Assembly (NCBI RefSeq): GCF_036488675.1
Contig: NZ_CP133152.1
Location: 1,302,001 to 1,366,000 of the forward strand
Length of the DNA: 64,000 nucleotides
Origin: Sinorhizobium chiapasense
GTDB taxonomy: Bacteria; Pseudomonadota; Alphaproteobacteria; Rhizobiales; Rhizobiaceae
Reading direction: 5' to 3'
Shown here piece after piece: positions 51,638 through 59,163 of the stretch (positions are counted from its first letter, which is position 1; each line of letters starts with the position of its first letter). The notes beneath the pieces are model-generated. The model made no database searches and had not been told where the DNA came from. It saw only the letters and a program-made list of their open reading frames with translations. Both the position numbers and the translations under genes were made by a program.

Positions 51638-52468
51638 ATGCAGGAAAACACCTTTCGAGTGCGGTTCTGGGGAGTGCGAGGCAGTTTGCCGGTATCCGGC
51701 GAACAATTTCTACGCTATGGAGGCAATACACCCTGCATCGAAGTCCGTTGCGGCAGCGAAGTCCTGATCTTCGATGCAGGCTCAGGTCTGCGCGAAGCCG
51801 GCGTGGCGCTCACGTTGGAGGGCATCTCGGCATTCGACCTGTTCTTCACTCATAGCCACTACGACCACATCATCGGCCTCCCCTATTTCAAACCGATCTA
51901 TAACTGCAGCACTGCTGTGCGTTTCTGGTCCGGCCATCTTTACGGCAGGATGAGCACCAAGCGAATGATCGGCGAGTTCATGCGGCCGCCATGGTTCCCG
52001 GTCGATAGCGACATTTGTCAGGCGAGCATGGACACTGTCGACTTCCGCCCGGGAGAGGAGCTCGCGCCCCGCAAAGGGGTTACCATCCGCACGATGAGCC
52101 TCAATCACCCCGGCGGGTGCGTGGGCTACAGGGTCGACTGGGGCGGCCGTGCCGTCGCCTTGATATACGACACCGAACACGAGGCCGGTATCCTCGATCC
52201 CGCACTCCTCGAGTTCATCGCCGGCGCTGACCTCATGGTCTACGACTGCACCTATCTCGAGTCGGAAATGCCAACCTATCGAGGCTATGGACACTCGACC
52301 GGCATGCACGGCGCCAAGCTGGCGCAAGCGGCGGGCGTGCGGCGCCTGGCAATGTTCCACCACGATCCGTCGCGCACGGATCTCGAGCTCGCGGCGATGG
52401 AACAGGACGTCCAGGCGTTTTTCGACGGGGCCTTTGCGGCCCGGGACCGCCAGATCATCGAGCTATGA
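51638..52468 (+). CDS. MBL-fold hydrolase, cyclic-phosphodiesterase/PhnP-like
   Basis: This is a 276-residue metallo-beta-lactamase-fold protein. The metal motif HSHYDH is at 72-77, with further ligands at SLNHPGG (about 165-171), YDTEH (about 186-190) and FHHDP (about 245-249). The opening RVRFWGVRGSLPV, then RYGGNTPCIEV, places it in the COG1235 group, whose members include phosphoribosyl cyclic phosphodiesterase PhnP and proteins often found beside nucleotide cyclases. With the divergent DUF3095 cyclase-like gene it suggests a synthesis and degradation pair; the substrate is inferred. Its 3' end overlaps the convergent deacetylase by 14 bases. Confidence 0.88.
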   Translation: MQENTFRVRFWGVRGSLPVSGEQFLRYGGNTPCIEVRCGSEVLIFDAGSGLREAGVALTLEGISAFDLFFTHSHYDHIIGLPYFKPIYNCSTAVRFWSGHLYGRMSTKRMIGEFMRPPWFPVDSDICQASMDTVDFRPGEELAPRKGVTIRTMSLNHPGGCVGYRVDWGGRAVALIYDTEHEAGILDPALLEFIAGADLMVYDCTYLESEMPTYRGYGHSTGMHGAKLAQAAGVRRLAMFHHDPSRTDLELAAMEQDVQAFFDGAFAARDRQIIEL

Positions 52469-53267
52469 GGTCGCCTACCCTGCGCCAGCGGCAGGCGGGG
52501 TGCGCGGCGGTCAGTTCGAACAATCGCGACAGAAATTCCCATACGCTCTCGTCATGGACCAGATGGTGCGTGAGAATGCCGACCGCCTCCTCGGCGAGGT
52601 TCATCTCGTCCAGGCGCCGTACGATGTCTTGAATGATTTCCCGGTGATCCCGACAGCCGCGCGTTCCGTGCCAGTCCATCACGTCGACATGCGTGTTGAC
52701 GAGGCTCAGACCGGGCCGGGGAAAAGCCGATGTGATCGACCCGCTCTTCATGGTCTTTGCCCCATCATCCGGCTTGCTCGGGCTCCTTTCGGGGCCAAAG
52801 ACCGAAAGGGCCATGAAGCCGATGGCGGGCAGCCCCGCGAGAAGCCCCGGATCGATCCGGTTCCATGGCGGAACGAGCAGCGGGATGAAAGAGGACGGAT
52901 GGAGCACCCTGAGATGGGAGTACCCTCTGCCCAATTCGTCGAGAACGACCTCTCGCGGCCGGTGGCCGCCAAGCTCCTGCCGCTTTTCCGCCGGCGGTGC
53001 ATGGTTTTGGTGCGTCCAGCCGTGAACGGCAATGCTGATATCGTCACGGCTGGCGAGGTAATGCGAGAGCTCGCCGCTCGTGTGTGCCGGGATGACGGCC
53101 AAGGTGACCGGCACGGAAAAACGATCCGCCAGATCCACCAGCCGGTCGAGCTCCGCCGTCGGCGCGACGGCATCGTCGTCGCGCAACCAGAAATCGGCGC
53201 GCCGCCCGGCCGCCCGCAAGCGATCCAGCCTGTCGACCATCGGCTGCCAGATCGACGTCTCGGTCAT
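52455..53267 (-). CDS. Polysaccharide deacetylase-like protein
   Basis: This is a 270-residue protein of the NodB-fold group. The DDD motif (WLRDDDAVAP near 27-36) holds the first metal ligand, and HGWTHQNH near 82-89 gives the two histidines of the HxxxH-type motif. A HVDVMDW segment and the late histidines ILTHHLVHDES complete the site. No signal peptide is seen, so it is probably cytoplasmic, unlike classical chitin deacetylases. It overlaps the glycosyltransferase gene upstream by four bases (53264-53267) and should remove N- or O-acetyl groups from a glycan precursor made by that enzyme. Confidence 0.85.
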   Translation of the reverse strand: MTETSIWQPMVDRLDRLRAAGRRADFWLRDDDAVAPTAELDRLVDLADRFSVPVTLAVIPAHTSGELSHYLASRDDISIAVHGWTHQNHAPPAEKRQELGGHRPREVVLDELGRGYSHLRVLHPSSFIPLLVPPWNRIDPGLLAGLPAIGFMALSVFGPERSPSKPDDGAKTMKSGSITSAFPRPGLSLVNTHVDVMDWHGTRGCRDHREIIQDIVRRLDEMNLAEEAVGILTHHLVHDESVWEFLSRLFELTAAHPACRWRRVGDLIAR

Positions 53268-54361
53268 GCGGCCTTCTCCACAAAGTCCCTGAAAATCTCG
53301 CCAAGGCGCGTTGCAGCCGCCTGCAACGAGCGCTGCTCGATGACGAAGCGGCGCGCGCTTGCTCCAAACTCGGCGCGCAGGCCCCTGTCGCCGGCCAGCC
53401 GCCGGATCGCCGCAGCGAACAGGTCGACATCACCGGCCTCCGTCAACAATCCCGTTTGCCCGTCCCTGACCACTTCCGGAACACCGGCAGTTCGTTGCGC
53501 GACGACCGGCAGGCCGGCCGCCTGGGCCTCCAGATAGGAGAGGCCATAGGCCTCGCCGCAACCCGGCCAGACGTAGACATCGCCGCGCGCAAGAATCCCC
53601 GCGATCGACCCGGGCTCCCTCTCGCCGAGCCAATCCAGCCTCTCGGCCGGAAGCCCGGAGAAGGCCTCCCGCACCTGCGCCCGGGCGGGCCCATCGCCGA
53701 CGATCGACATTCTCCAGGGCAGATCGACCACAAGGGCCAGAGCCTTGGCGAGCATCCGGTAGCTGTCCATCTTGTCGCCCGGCCGCATCATCGCCACTGC
53801 CAGCAGCCGGCACAGGTCGGTCAGGGATTGTCGGGGTTCGTGGAACGGCTCCACGTCTATGAACGGTGCAAGCATGGCATATCGGCCATCCGGTATCGCC
53901 TCTTCCAGGCCTTCGCGGTCGCGCTGCGTAAAGCAGATATTGACGGCAGCATGCCTGGCACCGGCCGCTACTTCATCCTGTGCCGGTTTCCTGGCGCCCA
54001 CGTTGCGGCGGTAGGAGTAGGAGCTCTCGGCGGTGACATACGGAATGGAGAATTCCGCCGAAATGCGGGGACCGATGAGGTCCGGCGCCTTGTAGTAAGG
54101 ATGGTAGCAGAACCAAGCGTCGGGCGGCCCCTCGGTGCGCCAAAGACGGCGAAGACGGCGAACCTCGAGATCGGCTTCCGTTCGAAGCGACGAAAGTTGC
54201 TCGTTGGATGCCTCGCGTGAAAAGCCGCGCAGTTGCGAAACGATGCCGATGTCATGGCCGCCCAGCCGAAGCGCATCGATCAGCAGGCGCGCCATCTGCC
54301 TGTCGCCGGAGGGGACGGGATGATCGGGCGATTTCAAAGGCGCGTAAAAGGCGATCTTCAT
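53264..54361 (-). CDS. Glycosyltransferase family 4
   Basis: This 365-residue GT-B enzyme starts MKIAFYAPLKSPDHPVPSGDRQMARLL at ATG 54361; a longer frame reaches 54475 but has no GT-like sequence. The donor site shows VDLPWRMSIVGDGPARAQV near 205-223 and GEAYGLSYLEAQAAGLPVVAQRTAGVPEV near 267-295, the EX7E motif. It is translationally coupled to the deacetylase (ATGA overlap) and lies 123 bases after the MscS gene. It probably builds the acceptor for the deacetylase. Confidence 0.9.
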   Translation of the reverse strand: MKIAFYAPLKSPDHPVPSGDRQMARLLIDALRLGGHDIGIVSQLRGFSREASNEQLSSLRTEADLEVRRLRRLWRTEGPPDAWFCYHPYYKAPDLIGPRISAEFSIPYVTAESSYSYRRNVGARKPAQDEVAAGARHAAVNICFTQRDREGLEEAIPDGRYAMLAPFIDVEPFHEPRQSLTDLCRLLAVAMMRPGDKMDSYRMLAKALALVVDLPWRMSIVGDGPARAQVREAFSGLPAERLDWLGEREPGSIAGILARGDVYVWPGCGEAYGLSYLEAQAAGLPVVAQRTAGVPEVVRDGQTGLLTEAGDVDLFAAAIRRLAGDRGLRAEFGASARRFVIEQRSLQAAATRLGEIFRDFVEKAA

Positions 54362-54484
54362 TCGACGCGAGCTATCTCGCCTTGGCGATCGGATGTCAAC
54401 ATGGGCCGGAACGAGGGTTGCCCGGCGGCCGGCGTCGCCCGCACACCGAGCAGACCCGGCGGACCCGTTCCGCATCGCGGCGGT

Positions 54485-56605
54485 TTATTCCGCCGCTGCT
54501 TCTCCGCCCTGCGCCAAAGCAGCAGCCTTCTTCTTCTCAATCGCGTCGCGTGTCGCGGCGGCGGCGGCCGTCGCCGATTGCGCTTCGTCACCTGCGACCT
54601 GCACCGTCGGCGAGGCAAACGAGATGCCGTTCGTCTTGAAGGCATCCTTGATCAGCGCCTGCGCCCGCCGCCGGATCTGGGTCTGGTTGCCCGGCTTGGT
54701 TTTCATGGCAAAGCTGAGGGTCACGCCGTAATCGCCGAACTGCTCGACGCCCTTCATCTTCACCGTTTCAATGATCAACGGCGCGAGCTCCGGGTCCTCG
54801 AGCAGTGCAGCCCCGACACCCTTCACCACCTTCTTCACCTTGGCGACATCGGTGTCGTAAGAGACGTTGATCTTGAACTTGTCGATCACCCAGTCGCGGC
54901 TCATGTTCTGGACTGCGCCGAGCGAGCCGAATGGCACGGTGAACACCGGGCCGCGGTGGTGGCGCAGCTTGACGGAGCGGATGCTGAAGGACTCGACCGT
55001 CCCCATATAGCTGCCGCTCTGGATGTATTCGCCCACCCGAAAAGCATCGTCCATCATGTAGAAAATGCCGCTGATGACGTCCTTGACCAAGCTCTGGGAG
55101 CCGAAGCCTAGCGCGACCCCGAATACCCCAGCACCGGCAATCAGCGGCCCGATCGCAACGCCGAGTCCGGAAAGGACCATCAGAACGGCGACCACCGCGA
55201 TGGAGACTGCGAGGAAATTGCGCAGGATCGGCAACAGCGTGAGTAGCCGCGTGTTACGTGCAAGCCGCACCGGGTCCGCTTCGTCGACACTGGCCTGTTT
55301 CATGCGCAGATTGATGAACTCCTTCGCCAGTTGCCAGATCAAGTCTGCCGCGAGCAGGATGACTATCCCGGCAAGAACGCCGCGGAAGATGCGGTTGAAG
55401 ACATCATCGTGCATCATGGCGGCTCCGTTGAAACGGAAGACGACAGCGAGCCAGGCGGCCGCCAGCGCGATGATCACCAGCCGGGCGCCCCGTTCGATCA
55501 ACACATTGCGCAGCACGCGCATACCGTCGGTCGCCGAGGTTTCGAGCATCGTCCTCGTCGTCGCGCTGGTAAAGCGCAGCAGCGGCGGCAAGCCGAGCAC
55601 GTAGACTCCGATCCAGAACAGGACCTCCATGTCGGCGACCCAAAGGAGCCACAGCAGGACCAGGAGCGCGACAATCATCGCATTGCGGAGCATCCGGCGC
55701 CCCGCCGTCGTGACCTCAGTAGGCCGGCGAAGAGCCGTGTCGATCGCGAGACCGAGCACGACAAGCCCGAGAATGGCGGCAACAAGTTTGCTAACGTCTT
55801 CCGGAAACGAAAGCGCCTGCATCAGATCGACAACCGCCCACGTAAAAGCCAGCGCGCAGATAAACAGCACCGATCGATTGAACCAGAAGCGTGCAGCGTC
55901 GGGGCCAAGTGCGGCGTGCTCTCCTTCTCCTGCCGGTGTCGCGGCTACCTTGGCCGCCGGCTTGAACACGGCAGATGCGACGGCAATCAACAGGCGAGCG
56001 ACGATCCAGGCGACGAGCAGCGGCGCGACCGCCGCCTCAAGTCGGTGCGGCCAATCGGATAGCACGAAGGCGGCAACGCCGCCGATTGCAAAGGCCACGA
56101 GAGGGGCGATGCGGATGAAGGCGCCAAGACCGCCGCCGTACTGGGCAGCATTGCGGTCAGCACTGCGCCGCAGGAAATAGCGCAGCAGATATTCGGCGCC
56201 GTAGCCGACGAGCAAGATGAAGGCGAACCCGCGCAGAATTGGCATCGCTCCCTGGTTCTGCATATCGCTGGTGATGCGATCCTTCGCGGCCCGCCACTCG
56301 GGAACCATCCGTGGAACCGCGTTCCGCATGCCGCCCAGGTGCTTCTTGATTTCCGCGACCCATTGGGAGGCAAGCCCGGTGGACGGCGCCGGCGCCGCTG
56401 GCTGAGCCGCCGGCTTGGACGCCAGCCATTGGCGAACCTCGGGATCATCGAGCAACTCGATCAGTTGCTGCACCTTGGCCGGCGGCGGCGCGGCCGTCGG
56501 CTCCTGCGCGGCCAGAGGGCCTGTGAGCGCGAAAATCAACTGGAGCAACAGGACAAAGAAGGCGAGAATGACGCCTTTCCTGCAATGAATTGAAGCTGCA
56601 CGCAT
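54485..56605 (-). CDS. Large mechanosensitive ion channel, MscS family
   Basis: This 706-residue inner-membrane protein has a signal-like N-terminus (about 10-33), a periplasmic helical region with a proline/alanine-rich linker, then about 10-11 membrane segments. The pore helix region reads LIAGAGVFGVALGFGSQSLVKDVISG, the MscS TM3 pattern with small residues and a kink glycine. The cytosolic MscS vestibule follows and ends with an alanine/lysine-rich tail. It resembles the YbdG/MscK-type enlarged channels. It protects against hypo-osmotic shock. I chose the start at 56605 because GGAAGGG precedes it; an ATG at 56623 lacks a site. Confidence 0.92.
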   Translation of the reverse strand: MRAASIHCRKGVILAFFVLLLQLIFALTGPLAAQEPTAAPPPAKVQQLIELLDDPEVRQWLASKPAAQPAAPAPSTGLASQWVAEIKKHLGGMRNAVPRMVPEWRAAKDRITSDMQNQGAMPILRGFAFILLVGYGAEYLLRYFLRRSADRNAAQYGGGLGAFIRIAPLVAFAIGGVAAFVLSDWPHRLEAAVAPLLVAWIVARLLIAVASAVFKPAAKVAATPAGEGEHAALGPDAARFWFNRSVLFICALAFTWAVVDLMQALSFPEDVSKLVAAILGLVVLGLAIDTALRRPTEVTTAGRRMLRNAMIVALLVLLWLLWVADMEVLFWIGVYVLGLPPLLRFTSATTRTMLETSATDGMRVLRNVLIERGARLVIIALAAAWLAVVFRFNGAAMMHDDVFNRIFRGVLAGIVILLAADLIWQLAKEFINLRMKQASVDEADPVRLARNTRLLTLLPILRNFLAVSIAVVAVLMVLSGLGVAIGPLIAGAGVFGVALGFGSQSLVKDVISGIFYMMDDAFRVGEYIQSGSYMGTVESFSIRSVKLRHHRGPVFTVPFGSLGAVQNMSRDWVIDKFKINVSYDTDVAKVKKVVKGVGAALLEDPELAPLIIETVKMKGVEQFGDYGVTLSFAMKTKPGNQTQIRRRAQALIKDAFKTNGISFASPTVQVAGDEAQSATAAAAATRDAIEKKKAAALAQGGEAAAE

Positions 56606-56641
56606 AAAACCAGCCCTTCCCATTGCGACGATGACCCGCTA

Positions 56642-56741
56642 CCGCGCCGCGTGTCTTATCAGACGCGCAAAGGACGCTGTAGCACTTTGAATCTCTGCAT
56701 GTTTTTATCCTTAAATCGGCTACGATTTAAGGAAGCATGCA
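56642..56741 (+). repeat. Mosaic intergenic repeat, family 2, forward copy
   Basis: It has the block GCGCCGCGTGTCTTATCAGA, then AAAGGACGCTGTAGCACTTT, and then CTTAAATCGGCTACGATTTA, with an inverted pair around CGGCTACG. The same layout occurs at 57754-57847 and inverted at 30826-30918. It sits within the 383-bp gap 56606-56988, which holds no gene otherwise. Confidence 0.8.
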
Positions 56742-56988
56742 GTTGGCGGTTAGCCTACACCTTATCCTACATAGCAGATGACTAATAAAAGTGTCACAGC
56801 GCAACGCCATCCTGCTCAATCTGATCTATCATTGATCGAACCCGGGGACACGCACGTGCAAGGCGGATCGCGTGCGCTACGATTTCCGCGTACCCCCGCG
56901 GGCAGTGTGGCCGTTGGGGACTTGAAACCGGCCGTTGCACGCATAGTTTTCCGGAAGGGAATTTCGCGATCAAGGAGGGGAAGCCGAG

Positions 56989-57681
56989 ATGCCGAAGAAG
57001 ATTGCAAAGACAGGCGCCATCCAGGGAAGCCCCATTGCCTCGACGCGACTGCTGACCGGCGCCCTGGCTATGGCCCTCCTCCTTTTCTCTGCCGGCGGCA
57101 TGTCGGCTAAGGACGGCAGGCTTTCAGGCCTGCCTTCCCTGATCCTCGGCGGCCAGACCGCCGAGGCGCCGACGTACAATTTCGAGCAGCCATTCGTCGA
57201 GGAGGTCAAGACGCCGACCATCACCATCGCCCTCGACAAGACGACGCTCGACGACATCAAAGCTGCATTTGGCGGTGAAGTTCGGATTCGCTCGGCCGGG
57301 GAGATTGCGGTCGGGTGGCTGTGCTACACCTTTGCCTCGCAATCCGTTCAGCGCGAAGTCTGGTTCATTGCCAACGACATGCGGGCAGCATCTGCGGCGG
57401 GACAAGTCGTCAATATGATTGCGGTCGAGGAGACGTCCGAGGATCAACCCGATTGCGACAAGGGACAGTTCGATGTTCAGGACTGGACAATTCCGGTCCC
57501 GACGCTCGGCGACAACAACGCATCCCTTCAACAACGCTTCGGCAGCGCTCCGGAGAGCGGCCTGGTCCGCTACGCTCATGAAGGAGCCAGCGCAGATGCG
57601 CAAATATCGCAGTCGCTGGTCTATCGTTTGAAGGACGGCAAGATCAATGCTGTCGCCTTCACGCAGGTCAAGTCAAAATAA
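56989..57681 (+). CDS. Secreted protein of unknown function
   Basis: This is a 230-residue protein with an N-terminal signal-like segment (KKIAKTGAIQG, then a hydrophobic stretch 22-38, ending GGMSAKDG), after which a beta-rich domain of about 180 residues follows (TITIALDKTTLDDIKAAFGG near 75-94, IAVGWLCYTF, VREVWFIAND). The two cysteines near 112 and 155 could pair. AAGGAGGGG precedes the ATG at 56989. No family recognised. It stands alone between two repeat elements, with the MscS gene divergent upstream and an IS element downstream. Confidence 0.75.
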   Translation: MPKKIAKTGAIQGSPIASTRLLTGALAMALLLFSAGGMSAKDGRLSGLPSLILGGQTAEAPTYNFEQPFVEEVKTPTITIALDKTTLDDIKAAFGGEVRIRSAGEIAVGWLCYTFASQSVQREVWFIANDMRAASAAGQVVNMIAVEETSEDQPDCDKGQFDVQDWTIPVPTLGDNNASLQQRFGSAPESGLVRYAHEGASADAQISQSLVYRLKDGKINAVAFTQVKSK

Positions 57682-57751
57682 TTGCAATCAGCCGCGGTGC
57701 GAAACTGACAAAGCACCGGAGGGAGCTAATACTCTCGCTCAATCACGCCTC

Positions 57752-58226
57752 CTACAGCGCCGCGCGTCTTACAGGAAGCGCGAAGGACGCTGCAGCACTT
57801 TGAATTGCTGCATGTTTTAAATCGGCTACGATTAAAGGAGACATGCGGTAGAGGCCGGCAAACCACCCGCAGGCAAGTGCCTGACCTTGTTGCGAGTTCG
57901 CGACCACAGGGACTTCAGGGAATCGGGCGGCCAGGTTTTCAGACCTGCGCCGCGGCGACCGGCGAAGTTCCAGTAAGCTGCCGACGATGGGCGCACGGCC
58001 AATGTTGACTGTCTGCCAGGACAACTTTTCTTCAGGATAGGAGCGATTGCTATCGTACCGCATGTACGGGCCGAGGTGATCTCGAAAGATGCTCGGCCCT
58101 TCGGGTTGACCGGGGCCGGCCGATGGGGCGACCACGGCTTGCCGGATCATGGACGAAGCGATCCCACGGCGATCCAGAAAGCCTACGCGCGACAGTTCAA
58201 TCGCGGCCGCTGCCGCTAGCGTCTGG
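57752..58226 (-). other. Open frame interrupted by the IS element, possible 3' gene remnant
   Basis: The minus-strand frame is open for about 158 codons from the IS end (58226) to a stop at 57752. It reads QTLAAAAAIELSRVGFLDRR near the IS and ends inside the family-2 repeat. On the far side of the IS there is repeat sequence, not a matching frame. It could be the tail of a gene cut by the insertion, or a chance frame in GC-rich DNA. No family was recognised. Confidence 0.25.
57754..57847 (+). repeat. Mosaic intergenic repeat, family 2, second forward copy
   Basis: It begins GCGCCGCGCGTCTTACAGGA, has AAGGACGCTGCAGCACTTTG and ends near GATTAAAGGAGACATGCGG. It is about 1.1 kb from the copy at 56642-56741 in the same direction, and the two bracket the secreted-protein gene. 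Confidence 0.8.
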
Positions 58227-59049
58227 ACTCAATCAGCCCACCAGATGATTGTTGCGGCGCGTTGGACAGCGGCAATGAAGTTTCGCGCGAGCTTGTCGTA
58301 GCGGGTGGCGATGCGCCGCCAGTCCTTGAGCCTGCAGAACATCCGTTCGACGAGGTTGCGCCGCTTGTAAGCGGTGCGATCGAAGGGATGGCGGCGCTTG
58401 CGGGTGGGGTTGTTGGGAATGACCGGGATGGTGCCGCGTTCGATCAGGAATGAGCGTAAGCCGTCGGCGTCATAGGCGGTATCGGCCGCACAAACGCGCG
58501 GCGGCGGCAAGGCCGCCAGCAACGGGATGGCAACGCGCACATCGCCGCGCTGGCCGGGCGTTACTTCGAGGGCGATCGCTCTGCCACGGCTGTCGCAGAC
58601 CGCATGGATTTTCGTGCTCCTGCCCCCGCGCGAGCGGCCGATGGCTTGCGTCTCCGCCCCCCTTTTCCGCCGGCCGCGGCGCGATGGGCCTTGGCGGTGG
58701 TGGAATCGATGGCGTGAAAGTCGTCGTTTGGTGAGACCGCGCACAGCGCCTCGAACAGGGCGCGCCAGACCTTGCGCCGCGACCAGCGGTTCCAACGGTT
58801 GTAGACCGTCGTATAGGGACCATAGACAGTCGGACAGTCCCGCCAGCGACAGCCGGATTGCAACACATGAATGATGCCGCTGAGAACACGCCGGTCATCG
58901 ACCCGCCGGGCGCCGGGCTGGTTCTTCGGCAGACAGGGTTCGATCGCCGCCCATTGTTCGTCGTCAAGCCAGAACGCGTTTGCCATGGTTCACCTCTCCG
59001 TCGCGACAGAGAATCACGTCTCAACGCAAATTCATAGCCATGATTGAGT
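58227..59049 (-). mobile_element. IS5-family insertion sequence (IS427-like), complete
   Basis: This element of about 823 bp has a 9-base terminal inverted repeat (ACTCAATCA at 58227-58235 and TGATTGAGT at 59041-59049) and one transposase in two overlapping frames. The length and organisation fit the IS427 group. Exact ends beyond the 9 bases and the target duplication could not be fixed by eye. It lies between a possible gene remnant and a family-1 repeat. Confidence 0.8.
58229..58986 (-). CDS. IS5-family transposase, two frames joined by frameshift
   Basis: Frame A (start 58986) encodes WLDDEQWAAIEPCLPKNQPG and the first catalytic aspartate in FHAIDSTTAKAHRAA. Frame B encodes the second aspartate in AADTAYDADG and the glutamate in NLVERMFCRLKDWRRIATRYD, ending at 58229 with IIWWAD. 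The switch is at A4G6 (58657-58666 on the complementary strand), a typical slippery site for programmed frameshifting in this IS group. All three DDE residues are present, so the element may still be active. Confidence 0.85.
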
Positions 59050-59057
59050 ACGGACCT

Positions 59058-59163
59058 TAGCGCGCCGTGCGTTCAAGCGAACGCACAAAGGACGCTCTAG
59101 CACTTTGATTCTAGAGCATCTTATCCGCTTTCAGTGATTCCGCTTGAAAGCGGGATGCTCTAG
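59058..59163 (-). repeat. Mosaic intergenic repeat, family 1 (RIME-like), inverted copy
   Basis: It is the reverse complement of the element at 35283-35390, and both stems are present: GTGCGTTCAAGCGAACGCAC and CCGCTTTCAGTGATTCCGCT with its partner. The terminal CTAG at the right end provides the stop codon of the Wzz-kinase gene. Confidence 0.85.
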
